This document shows, piece by piece, positions 1 through 7,448 of a DNA stretch of 64,000 nt. How positions within the stretch are numbered: position 1 is the stretch's first letter; the number at the start of each line of letters is the position of its first letter. A program made the translations under genes and the position numbers. This DNA comes from Dyella choica (GTDB lineage Bacteria; Pseudomonadota; Gammaproteobacteria; Xanthomonadales; Rhodanobacteraceae). Below the pieces are notes generated by a model. That model saw only the letters and a program-made list of their open reading frames with translations, was not told where the DNA came from and ran no database searches. The DNA lies in contig NZ_RYYV01000003.1 of NCBI RefSeq assembly GCF_003977665.1, positions 1 through 64,000 on the forward strand, read 5' to 3'.

Positions 1-1
1 C

Positions 2-193
2 AAGGCTGCCTACAACCAGGACCTGTCGGAGCGTCGTGCGAAGATCGTGTACGACTACCTGACCGCGCACGGCATCGACGCGAGCCGCCTGGAAGGCCCG
101 GTCGGCCACGGTGTGGACAGCCCGATCGATAGCAACAAGACGACCGAGGGTCGCGCCCGCAACCGTCGCACCGAACTGCAGGTTCAGCAGTAA
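2..193 (+). CDS. OmpA-family C-terminal peptidoglycan-binding domain (5' end missing)
   Basis: Only the last 63 codons are in the window, read in frame from base 2 to a TAA at 191-193. The fragment has the signature of the OmpA/MotB peptidoglycan-binding fold: an N-Q-x-L-S-x-R-R-A stretch, a GI-x-x-x-R-L turn, and the closing N-x-T-x-x-G-R-A-x-N-R-R-x-E motif that contacts diaminopimelate. Proteins with this ending are outer-membrane porin-like or lipoprotein anchors that tie the envelope to the cell wall. The N-terminal part is outside the window, so OmpA proper, a Pal-like lipoprotein or another OmpA-domain protein cannot be told apart. A strong intrinsic terminator follows. Confidence 0.85.
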   Translation, partial: KAAYNQDLSERRAKIVYDYLTAHGIDASRLEGPVGHGVDSPIDSNKTTEGRARNRRTELQVQQ

Positions 194-214
194 TCGAACC
201 CCTGCAAGCAGAAC

Positions 215-248
215 AAGAAAAGCCCGGCATTCGCCGGGCTTTTCTTTT
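215..248 (+). terminator. Rho-independent terminator after the OmpA-like gene
   Basis: AAGAAAAGCCCGGC at 215-228 pairs perfectly with GCCGGGCTTTTCTT at 233-246 around an ATTC loop. The A-rich 5' and T-rich 3' arms make this a typical intrinsic terminator, 22 bases after the stop codon. Confidence 0.9.
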
Positions 249-261
249 ATCGTCTTAGGTC

Positions 262-1119
262 ATGACCGTTACACGTCGCTCTCCTCCAACAACGGCAATT
301 CCTCGCCACGGGCTCGCGCGCGTGCTCAGCAAGCTGGGCGTGTGCTCGCGTAGCCAGGCAGAAAAGGCGGTACGTGAGGGCCGGGTGAGCGTGGATGGCC
401 GCATCATGCGTGACCCTGAGCGTGCCACCGATCCCGCGCGTGAGCGCATATGCCTGGACGGTGAAGTGGTTGGCGCTACCAAACGTGTCTATATCGCCGT
501 CAACAAGCCGCGCGGCATCGTGGTAAGCGCCGCCGATGAGCACGGGCGCGACACGGTGTACGGGCTGCTGGCGAACGCAGGCCTGCCATGGCTGGGGCCG
601 GTCGGTCGGCTCGACAAGGCGAGCGAGGGCTTGCTGTTGCTCAGTAACGACAGCGTATGGGCGGCACGGCTCACCGATCCGCGTCATCACGTGGACAAGA
701 CCTATCACGTGCAGATCGATGCCATTCCGGACCCGAGCGTGCTTGATCGCATGCTGCGCGGAGTGCGAGACCAAGGTGAACAGCTTGCCGCCAAGCACCT
801 GTCACTGCTGCGCACAGGCGAAAAGAACGCCTGGCTTGAAGTCGTGCTAGATGAAGGGCGAAACCGGCATATTCGCCGCCTGCTCGCGGCGCAGAGCATC
901 GGCGTATTGCGTCTGATCCGCGTAGCCATCGGCGAGCTTGCGCTGGGTGATCTCGTCAAAGGGCAATGGCGTCATCTGACGGCCGAAGAAGTGGCGACTC
1001 TCGCCGGCTCATCCGATAACGACCATATGGCTGCTAAAGCCGCGCGTGCTCCCGCACTACCTGCAAAGTCCGTTCGATCTCTGCGTGATGATGCGTCGGG
1101 TCCAGCACGGCGTAGATAG
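262..1119 (+). CDS. rRNA pseudouridine synthase, RsuA/RluB/RluE family
   Basis: A 285-residue protein of the RsuA/RluB family, which isomerises uridine to pseudouridine in ribosomal RNA. Residues about 17-65 form an S4 RNA-binding domain (L-S-x-x-G-V-C-S-R-S-Q-A-E-K). The catalytic motif G-R-L-D-K-A-S-E-G lies at 115-123 with the active-site Asp at 118. A second family motif, E-G-R-N-R-H-I-R-R-L, follows near 200. The start ATG sits just after the OmpA terminator with an AGG upstream, suggesting an independent transcript. The last 28 or so residues are low-complexity and overlap the 3' end of the convergent LysR gene. Whether the target is 16S or 23S rRNA cannot be decided from sequence alone. 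Confidence 0.9.
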   Translation: MTVTRRSPPTTAIPRHGLARVLSKLGVCSRSQAEKAVREGRVSVDGRIMRDPERATDPARERICLDGEVVGATKRVYIAVNKPRGIVVSAADEHGRDTVYGLLANAGLPWLGPVGRLDKASEGLLLLSNDSVWAARLTDPRHHVDKTYHVQIDAIPDPSVLDRMLRGVRDQGEQLAAKHLSLLRTGEKNAWLEVVLDEGRNRHIRRLLAAQSIGVLRLIRVAIGELALGDLVKGQWRHLTAEEVATLAGSSDNDHMAAKAARAPALPAKSVRSLRDDASGPARRR

Positions 1120-1912
1120 TATTGTGGCAGGGCGTTTCAGGTCTGCATAAAGCCATCACGTCGCCGCGCGCTGCGTGATCAGCGATGCAGGCTGCGGGCA
1201 CGATGGATACGCCGCGACCCGCCGCCACCCAATCCAGCACTTCCTCCAGCTCCTCGAAATGCGCGACCACGTTGAGGCGCGTGATGTTCACGCCCAGCAC
1301 CTGCTTAAACCAGGTGGCGAAAACGTAGTCGCTTTCGTCATAAGTCACGTACCGCGCGTGGCGCAGCGACTCGCTATCCAGTGCAGGCAGTTGCGACCCG
1401 CGCGTCGCGGTGACCAGCACGATTTCTTCCGTGCCCACTGGCATATGGCGGAGCCGCTCATGCGCATTCTTGCGATGCACGAATCCGAGATCGCTGACGC
1501 CCGTTTCCACATGGCGAACGACATCTTCCGCGGTGGGATAGCGCATGCGAATGGGTACGTCGGCCAGGGGGCCATCGAGGAACAACGGCAGCAGTTGATA
1601 GCGCCCGAATCCGCTGACCGCCGAAATGCGCAATGCTGCCACCGGTGACGCGGCAGTGCGGATTTCCTCATGCAGTTGCTCCCAGTCGCGTCCCATTTCG
1701 CGACAGAACGCCAGCAGTCGCTCGCCCGCGGCATTGGGCGTCAATCGACCGTTTCCGCGCTGGAACACCGGCATGCCCAGCGCCTCCTCCAGTTTGCGCA
1801 GCTGATAGCTCACGGCTTGTTCGGTGCGATGCAGGACCCCGGCTGCGGCGCGCAGGCTGCCGGCTTCGCAGACCACGCGAAAAACATGCAGGTAGCGCAT
1901 TTCCACGTTCAT
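1034..1912 (-). CDS. LysR-family transcriptional regulator
   Basis: A 292-residue LysR-type regulator. Residues about 4-62 are the winged helix-turn-helix (F-R-V-V-C-E-A-G-S-L-R-A-A-A, then E-Q-A-V-S-Y-Q-L-R-K-L-E), and residues about 90-290 form the periplasmic-binding-protein-like effector domain. It is transcribed away from the exported protein gene at 2031 with a 118-base intergenic region, the usual arrangement in which a LysR protein controls its divergent neighbour. No effector can be named. Its 3' end overlaps the pseudouridine synthase gene by 86 bases in convergent orientation. Confidence 0.92.
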   Translation of the reverse strand: MNVEMRYLHVFRVVCEAGSLRAAAGVLHRTEQAVSYQLRKLEEALGMPVFQRGNGRLTPNAAGERLLAFCREMGRDWEQLHEEIRTAASPVAALRISAVSGFGRYQLLPLFLDGPLADVPIRMRYPTAEDVVRHVETGVSDLGFVHRKNAHERLRHMPVGTEEIVLVTATRGSQLPALDSESLRHARYVTYDESDYVFATWFKQVLGVNITRLNVVAHFEELEEVLDWVAAGRGVSIVPAACIADHAARGDVMALCRPETPCHNTIYAVLDPTHHHAEIERTLQVVREHARL

Positions 1913-2030
1913 GCCGGCGCTTCCTAAGCCTGAAAAATTTTTTGGGGTGGCGCCAAAAAGATTCGCATGGTTCTCGGAACCTGGGCAAGCCTAGTATGGC
2001 GTGGCTTTCCCATGCCCCGCGAGGACTTCC

Positions 2031-2756
2031 ATGACGTATCGATTGCTGGCCACTGTGCTGGTGTTGCTGCTGATCTCGCCCGCCAGCGCTCAGCAAGGGC
2101 TTGCTGCGCATTTCTTCGCCTATCAGGTAAATCCCGGCGCACAAGCCAGGTTCGAACAAGGGTATCGCCACCATCTGGGCTGGCACCGCAGCCATCGCGA
2201 TCCGCTGGTCTGGTACGGCTGGACGGTTTCGGACGGCAGGTGCGAGGGCTGCTTTATCGATGCCAGTGTCGGTGAGCCCTTTGCGGCGTTCGATCATCGC
2301 GTCGACATCGAGCAGGATGGCGCGGATTTCACGGCCAGTGTGATGCCTTTTGTTACGCCGCAGGCGCAACTCGCCTATGCGCTGTTGCCCGAATTGAGTT
2401 ACGGCACGCCGTTGGAAAAACGCCAGCCTAGCGATACGGTGCAGGTTACCTATTTTGATCTGCGTCCCGGCACCGAGCTGCGCTTTGAGCACGCCCTGCA
2501 GGCGGCGCGACGCGTGCTTGTCTCAACGCCAGGCGCGCCCCCGCATACCTGGTATCGATTGGTGACTGGCGGTGATAAGCCCCGGTACATGTTGATGGTG
2601 GCGCGTACGAATTGGGCCAGCTATGACGGCTTTCGTGCGGATATAGCCGATTTGCTGGCGAGTGACCAGAATGCTTTGCGTGATTTCACCGAGGCAGTGC
2701 GTTCCAGCAGTTCGGAGAGCTGGAAATACCATCCGGATCTGAGCAACTTGCCATGA
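2031..2756 (+). CDS. Exported protein with two tandem alpha-beta-like repeats, function unknown
   Basis: I do not recognise a named family. The ATG at 2031 is preferred over the upstream GTG at 2001 because it follows a GAGG box and opens a clean signal peptide (M-T-Y-R-L-L-A-T-V-L-V-L-L-L-I-S-P-A-S-A, cleavage before Q). The 241-residue precursor shows an internal duplication: N-P-G-A-Q-A-R-F-E-Q-G-Y ... W-Y-G-W-T-V-S-D-G in the first half matches R-P-G-T-E-L-R-F-E-H-A-L ... W-Y-R-L-V-T-G-G in the second. This pattern resembles a pair of ferredoxin-like dimeric alpha-beta barrel (ABM/NIPSNAP type) units. It is probably periplasmic and probably under control of the divergent LysR gene. Both inferences are untested. 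Confidence 0.8.
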   Translation: MTYRLLATVLVLLLISPASAQQGLAAHFFAYQVNPGAQARFEQGYRHHLGWHRSHRDPLVWYGWTVSDGRCEGCFIDASVGEPFAAFDHRVDIEQDGADFTASVMPFVTPQAQLAYALLPELSYGTPLEKRQPSDTVQVTYFDLRPGTELRFEHALQAARRVLVSTPGAPPHTWYRLVTGGDKPRYMLMVARTNWASYDGFRADIADLLASDQNALRDFTEAVRSSSSESWKYHPDLSNLP

Positions 2757-2796
2757 TGCATTTCCTCCCTTACGAGAGGTAGGGGAGGAAACTGCA
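2757..2796. terminator. Palindrome between two convergent genes, possible bidirectional terminator
   Basis: TTTCCTCCC at 2761-2769 pairs with GGGAGGAAA at 2783-2791, with flanking TGCA on both sides. It sits in the 57-base gap between the convergent gene at 2031 and kbl. It also resembles the CTCCCC/GGGGAG palindromes seen elsewhere in the window. Confidence 0.5.
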
Positions 2797-2813
2797 CTGT
2801 GCATGACAGGCGA

Positions 2814-4013
2814 CTATCCGCCAATCACACCCAGCGAACGCCCCACCTTGGTAAACGCCGCGATTGCCCGGTCCACATGCTCGCGAGTATGTGCCGCGCT
2901 CATCTGTGTTCGGATACGTGCCTGGCCTTGCGGGACGACCGGATAGAAGAAGCCGGTGACGTAGATGCCTTCCTCAAGCAGGGCGGCGGCCATCGCCTGT
3001 GCCTTCTTCGCGTCGTAGACCATCACTGGCACGATCGGATGCACGCCCGGCTTGATGTCGAAGCCGGCCTTGGTCATCTGCTCGCGGAAATGGCGCGTAT
3101 TCTCCTGCACGCGTTCCCGCAGTTCGCCGGCCGAATCGAGCATGTCGAAGGCCTTGATTCCGGCCGCGACCACATGGGGTGGCAACGAATTGGAGAACAG
3201 GTAAGGGCGCGAGCGCTGGCGCAGCATTTCGATGATTTCGGCGCGTCCGGTGGTGAATCCGCCCACCGCGCCGCCCAGCGCCTTGCCCAGGGTGCCGGTG
3301 AAGATGTCGATCTTGTCCAGCACGCCGTGCACTTCCGCCGAGCCGCGGCCGTGGGTCCCGAGGAAGCCGGTGCAGTGGCATTCGTCGATATGCACCAGCG
3401 CATTGTACTTGGCAGCCAGCGCAGTGATCTGGTCCAGCGGTGCGATGAAGCCGTCCATCGAGAACGCACCGTCGGTGGAGATCAGCTTGGTGCGCGCACC
3501 CGCCGCATCGGCCGCTTGCAATTGCTTCTCCAGATCCGCCATGTCGCAATTGGCGTAGCGCAAGCGCTTGGCCTTGCACAGGCGAATGCCGTCGATGATC
3601 GAGGCATGATTGAGCGCGTCGGAGATGATCGCATCTTCTTCACCGAGCAGCGGCTCGTACAGGCCGCCGTTCGCATCGAAGCAGGCGGCGTAGAGGATGG
3701 TGTCCTCGGTGCCGAAGAAGTCGGCGATTTTCTTTTCCAGCTGCTTGTGCAGGTCCTGCGTGCCGCAGATGAAACGCACGGAAGCCATGCCGAAGCCGTG
3801 ACTGTCCAGGGCTTCCTTGGCGGCCTTGATCACCTCGGGGTGGTCGGCCAGGCCCAGGTAGTTGTTGGCGCAGAAATTCAGCACCTTGCGGCCGCTTTCC
3901 AGTTCGATTTCGGCGGACTGCGGCGAAGTGATGATGCGTTCGGCCTTGAACAGGCCCTGCTCGCGGATGGATTGGAGTTCTTGGGCGTAACGCGCCTGGC
4001 CGGGGTAGCTCAT
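2814..4013 (-). CDS. kbl: Glycine C-acetyltransferase (2-amino-3-ketobutyrate CoA ligase)
   Basis: A 399-residue PLP enzyme of the alpha-oxoamine synthase family. It cleaves 2-amino-3-oxobutyrate with CoA to glycine and acetyl-CoA, the second step of threonine breakdown after Tdh. It matches Kbl throughout, including [12 protein letters not shown] near the N-terminus, the [16 protein letters not shown] stretch, the Schiff-base region [10 protein letters not shown], and the C-terminal [11 protein letters not shown] motif. The ATG at 4013 (M-S-Y-P-G-Q) fits family length; an in-frame start at 4046 would add 11 residues of doubtful value. tdh is about 7 kb away rather than adjacent, unlike the E. 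coli operon. Confidence 0.96.
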   Translation of the reverse strand: MSYPGQARYAQELQSIREQGLFKAERIITSPQSAEIELESGRKVLNFCANNYLGLADHPEVIKAAKEALDSHGFGMASVRFICGTQDLHKQLEKKIADFFGTEDTILYAACFDANGGLYEPLLGEEDAIISDALNHASIIDGIRLCKAKRLRYANCDMADLEKQLQAADAAGARTKLISTDGAFSMDGFIAPLDQITALAAKYNALVHIDECHCTGFLGTHGRGSAEVHGVLDKIDIFTGTLGKALGGAVGGFTTGRAEIIEMLRQRSRPYLFSNSLPPHVVAAGIKAFDMLDSAGELRERVQENTRHFREQMTKAGFDIKPGVHPIVPVMVYDAKKAQAMAAALLEEGIYVTGFFYPVVPQGQARIRTQMSAAHTREHVDRAIAAFTKVGRSLGVIGG

Positions 4014-4141
4014 GGGACATGCTGCCGATGGTGGGGAAGCGGCCATTTTCGGCTTTTCGGGCCGCCGGGGAAACCCGCAGCGCAGCAGCCTTAAGCTCCG
4101 GGGCGGAAAGAAATTTGTGCCAGCCAGTTACGCAAGCTGCG

Positions 4142-5941
4142 TCATGGATCCGCATTTCCAGGTTGCAGGTGCTTGATCGGATCTTCGTGAGCAGTATGGG
4201 CGACGACACGATTGCGTCCACTGCGCTTGGCCTTGTACAAAGCTCCATCGGCTTCCCGGCATAGCCGTTGCAGCCCGAAACCGGAGCTCTGGGTGGATGC
4301 CACGCCGATGCTGGCGGAGAACGCTATCGCGCGTCCGTCCATATCGAGCGGCGTGGCTTCCATCGCCGCGCGAATGCAATGGGCGATAGCCAAGCCCTGG
4401 TCGTGCAAGCAGCCCAGCAGCAGGATGCCGAACTCCTCCCCGCCAAGGCGACCGAACAAGTCGTTGGCGCGCAATGGCTGCTTGCAGAGGCCAGCCGTGT
4501 GCTTCAGCAAGGCATCGCCGATGGCGTGACCATGGGTGTCGTTGATCTGCTTGAAATGATCGAGGTCGATGAAGACCAGGCAGGCCGCACCCTGCCTCCG
4601 CTCCAGCAGATGCAAAGCGCGTTGCGCTTCGCTGATGAAGTGCTGGTGATTGAAGATGCCGGTAAGCCCATCGAGACGGGCCTGCCGCTTGAAGTGGAGT
4701 TGCGAACGCTTGATGCGCAACAGCCAGAAAATAACGGATGCCAGGGCCATCAGCAGCAGGGCGATATAGAGGCGGCCGGTCTCGATCGTTTTGCGAGCCA
4801 GCGTCTGTTGCAAACGAAGGATGTTGTTTTGCCTGCTCAGCTTTTCCGTCTCGAGCTTTTGCGCAAGCATGCGTTGCTGGGCCACGTCATAGGCCAGTGT
4901 CCTGGCACTGACATCATTCAGATGACCGAGATTCTGCACGGCATAGTGCTCGTAGTAGTTCAGCGCCGCACTTGCATTGCGACGCTTTTTCGCGACGCGA
5001 TATAGCACTTCATAGGCGTCTCTCAGCGTTACATCGATGTCGCCTGGATGGCTGGCGGCCAGCGCGGCCAATGCCGCAGCGTTGGCCTTGCCATCGTCAC
5101 CCAGTTTCCAATAAGCCTGGGCAAGCTGCACTCGAGCGTCCTGCATGTGGTAGTAGCTCGGATTTGCGCGAATGCTTGGCGCAATGCGGTTGAGCAACGC
5201 TATGGCTTTGTCCGGCTGGCCCTCATCCAGGTAAATGCTGTCCTGCACCAGCCAGATAGTGTCGGAATAGACCGGTTCGCCGGCGGCCTGGCAGGCATCG
5301 ATCCCTTGCTGGAGCTCCGGGCTGGAGGAGGTCAGCTTGTGATTTTCGTAAAGGACACTGATGAGCATCGTTTGCGGTTTGCACGATGTTTCTCCCGGAG
5401 GAAGCGCCTGCATCATGTCACGAGCGTAAACCGCGGCCAGATCGTACTGCCCGGCCCTTCTGAACTGCTGCGAGACATAGAACAGGACCAGGAAGCGTGC
5501 CAGCTTGTCCTGTGTCCTGGGCAGGTCCGCCGTTAGCCGGTTGGCCAGCTCGAAGGCCTCTTCGTAGCGCTTGTTGCTGCCCATATCGTTCATGAGCATG
5601 GCGGAAGCCTTGGTCACCAGGACCGCGTCCCCGGAGTGGCCGATGACATCCCGCAGCAGAGTGTCAGCGTTGGCGTAGTCGCCGCGAAAAGAGGCCTCCC
5701 AACCATCCAGGTAGCGTAATTGCCAGCGCTCATGCGCAGACATGCCGGAAGCTTGTTGATGAAGCATTTCCAGCAGACGTAGAAATCGCGGGTGATCGGA
5801 AGTGCGTAGGCTCTCAGTTTGGGTAAGCAGTGCCGCGACCGAAAGCTCCGGCGCAACGGCGAGTGCGGTTTGCATGAGAACGCAAAAAGCCATGGCCGCG
5901 AGAATGGGCCATGACTTGGAGCGGTTTTTCCACCGCAACAT
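4142..5941 (-). CDS. Membrane diguanylate cyclase with periplasmic TPR-like sensor region
   Basis: A 599-residue GGDEF protein. Residues 12-29 form a signal or anchor segment. Residues about 35-345 are helical TPR-like repeats expected in the periplasm, about 350-388 a predicted coiled coil, and 391-408 a membrane helix. The GGDEF domain spans about 420-585. The active-site G-G-E-E-F is at 500-504 and the inhibitory I-site R-A-N-D at 491-494, so it should make cyclic di-GMP and be product-inhibited. Its start lies only 11 bases after the stop of the borosin-precursor-like gene on the same strand. This suggests co-transcription, although the ribosome-binding site is weak. The N-terminal ligand is unknown. 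Confidence 0.92.
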   Translation of the reverse strand: MLRWKNRSKSWPILAAMAFCVLMQTALAVAPELSVAALLTQTESLRTSDHPRFLRLLEMLHQQASGMSAHERWQLRYLDGWEASFRGDYANADTLLRDVIGHSGDAVLVTKASAMLMNDMGSNKRYEEAFELANRLTADLPRTQDKLARFLVLFYVSQQFRRAGQYDLAAVYARDMMQALPPGETSCKPQTMLISVLYENHKLTSSSPELQQGIDACQAAGEPVYSDTIWLVQDSIYLDEGQPDKAIALLNRIAPSIRANPSYYHMQDARVQLAQAYWKLGDDGKANAAALAALAASHPGDIDVTLRDAYEVLYRVAKKRRNASAALNYYEHYAVQNLGHLNDVSARTLAYDVAQQRMLAQKLETEKLSRQNNILRLQQTLARKTIETGRLYIALLLMALASVIFWLLRIKRSQLHFKRQARLDGLTGIFNHQHFISEAQRALHLLERRQGAACLVFIDLDHFKQINDTHGHAIGDALLKHTAGLCKQPLRANDLFGRLGGEEFGILLLGCLHDQGLAIAHCIRAAMEATPLDMDGRAIAFSASIGVASTQSSGFGLQRLCREADGALYKAKRSGRNRVVAHTAHEDPIKHLQPGNADP

Positions 5942-5952
5942 ACGGCGACCGT

Positions 5953-6249
5953 CTATCGATCGCGCGATGGTCTGTCGTGATCGGGTTTGTGCGGCTTGGT
6001 CGGAACGTGTTTGTCGCCGTCATGATCCGGCTCCTCCTCGTGCCCGGGGCCGGTAGTGCTGTGCTCATCTTTCATCGGCTTGTGGCCGAATTCGACTGAC
6101 AGCGCCGAGCGATCTCCCGACGCTACGGCTACTTTCAAAGCATCCGAGGCGCCGGCCTGGGCCAAGGTGTGTACTAACTCCTCGGCCGCCGCATGCCGCA
6201 ACTTGGCGTTCTTGCCGATCGTTTCCAGCCATTCAATCGTGTCTGCCAC
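5953..6249 (-). CDS. Split borosin precursor-like peptide: borosin-binding domain plus charged C-terminal tail
   Basis: A 98-residue protein starting at GTG 6249, directly behind a strong AAGGAGAAG ribosome-binding site. Residues about 4-55 match the helical borosin-binding-domain pattern of SonA-type precursors: W-L-E-T-I-G-K-N-A-K-L near the start and A-V-A-S-G-D-R-S-A-L near the end, equivalent to F-F-x-x-L-G-x-D-A-x-L and A-V-M-T-G-D in SonA as I remember it. Residues about 57-98 form an extremely hydrophilic tail rich in His, Asp, Glu, Lys and Pro, with repeated K/R-P-x-x-D units, which would be the candidate core. It lies 64 bases downstream of the matching methyltransferase and 11 bases upstream of the cyclase gene. 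The assignment rests on domain pattern and gene context. A metal-binding role for the tail is an alternative. Confidence 0.82.
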   Translation of the reverse strand: MADTIEWLETIGKNAKLRHAAAEELVHTLAQAGASDALKVAVASGDRSALSVEFGHKPMKDEHSTTGPGHEEEPDHDGDKHVPTKPHKPDHDRPSRDR

Positions 6250-6313
6250 GTGCTTCTCCTTTCCCTTGTGAAGTCAGTGTTGCCATGAAATGCTTACGCG
6301 GCGTCCGTTGGCC

Positions 6314-7141
6314 TCATGCAAAGCCGGTCTCCTTGTCCAGTTCCGCCAGGCGCTCGCGCATCGCGAGGTTCGGTTTCAACGCGATGGCGGGCGGCAGGAC
6401 CACCGTCTCTTGCGAGGACAGCTCGGTTTCGGGCAAATCGCGTAGTTTCACGCGCCGGATGTGCGGTTGTTCGATCGGCAGCGTGGCCCCGTGATAGATG
6501 ATCACTTCATGATCGAGCGGATAGTCTTCGCTCAATCGGTCCACGAGTACCTGGCGATAAGGCGAGCCAGTATGGAAGCGCGTCAACGACCAATCGCCGA
6601 CCAGCGCGGCCTGCCACAGCACCACATAGCTGGCCGGGTTGAGGCGATGCTCATAGAACAGCAGCTGGCTGGCCTCGAAATGCTGGCAGCCGAAGCGGCC
6701 CGGGTCGAGACCTAAGTCAGCATAAAGACAGTCTTCGGCGGAAATGCCCGGCTCCATGGTTGCGTGAAAACCTTCGGCGCGGGCGATCTCGATGGCCTTG
6801 TGCGGCGACCAGGCGAAGATGCCGGGGTGGCCATAGAACACGGCGCAGACGCGCTTGCCGGCACGCACTTCGGTCATGATCAGGTCGACCCATTCCCGAT
6901 AGGTCTTCAGGCGCGATTTGCCTTCCGCGTAATAGGGCTGCAGGCTGCGCACATCCGGGTTCATGCGCTGCAGCCACAATTCCACGATGTGGTCGGACAG
7001 TGCCGCAAATACCACGTCTGCTTGCTCGATGTGGTCGCGTGACAAGGGGGTGAGGTGGGAGCCGAGGGTCATACCCATGCCGACGCAGGCCAGGCTGCCG
7101 TGGCGGGTCTCGTTCGATGACGGTAGGGAAGTCGCATTCAT
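6314..7141 (-). CDS. Borosin-type peptide backbone alpha-N-methyltransferase (SonM/OphMA-like, split form)
   Basis: A 275-residue protein of the tetrapyrrole-methylase fold, closely resembling the stand-alone borosin methyltransferase SonM. It opens with G-S-L-A-C-V-G-M-G-M, then S-R-D-H-I-E-Q-A-D-V-V-F and Y-G-H-P-G-I-F-A, then M-E-P-G-I-S-A-E-D-C-L-Y-A-D-L-G-L-D-P and F-E-A-S-Q-L-L-F. Tyr71, Arg77, Tyr81 and Tyr103 keep exactly the spacing of the catalytic Tyr66, Arg72, Tyr76 and Tyr98 of OphMA as I recall them. The ATG at 7141 follows a GGAAGG box; a longer reading from 7204 has no family support. The enzyme would transfer methyl groups from SAM to backbone amides of the separate precursor encoded next door. 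It lacks the fused C-terminal core of fungal borosins, hence split. Confidence 0.92.
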   Translation of the reverse strand: MNATSLPSSNETRHGSLACVGMGMTLGSHLTPLSRDHIEQADVVFAALSDHIVELWLQRMNPDVRSLQPYYAEGKSRLKTYREWVDLIMTEVRAGKRVCAVFYGHPGIFAWSPHKAIEIARAEGFHATMEPGISAEDCLYADLGLDPGRFGCQHFEASQLLFYEHRLNPASYVVLWQAALVGDWSLTRFHTGSPYRQVLVDRLSEDYPLDHEVIIYHGATLPIEQPHIRRVKLRDLPETELSSQETVVLPPAIALKPNLAMRERLAELDKETGFA

Positions 7142-7448
7142 GGTGAAACCTTCCTTAGTGACATGATGATCGGACAGGCAATGCGCCGGAACGCGGAGCA
7201 ACAACGAGGCAAAGCAAAGGTTGTGCCTTGATCGGAGCCGTGCTGCAAGTTCATGACCGGGATCGAGAGCAGCCTTGCTGCGGTCGTTTTGCGCGGAGCG
7301 TCAGCATCCATGGCGCTATCCGTGATGTGACGTGCAAGGTTGAGAATTGACCTGCGGCGTATCGGGACTGCATCGACCTGGAGGTATTCCTGGCGGGCTA
7401 ACGGCAAGAAGCTACGGGCGTCCCGTCATTGAGGCGCAAAGGGCGCGG
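7142..7448. other. 307-base gap upstream of the borosin-type unit
   Basis: This gap separates the DUF748 gene from the methyltransferase, both on the minus strand, so it should hold the methyltransferase promoter. I see the GGAAGG ribosome-binding site next to 7141 but no convincing sigma-70 boxes. A short reading frame overlapping the methyltransferase start has no protein-like character. Confidence 0.5.

Noticed and set aside
2799-4094. Long open frame (431 codons) on the plus strand
   Set aside because: It lies opposite kbl, which matches its family along its whole length; the plus-strand product has no recognisable composition or motif.
7138-7407. 89-codon frame overlapping the borosin-type methyltransferase start, considered as a further peptide gene
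   Set aside because: No ribosome-binding site at its start, no borosin-binding-domain pattern, and it runs into the methyltransferase start in another frame.
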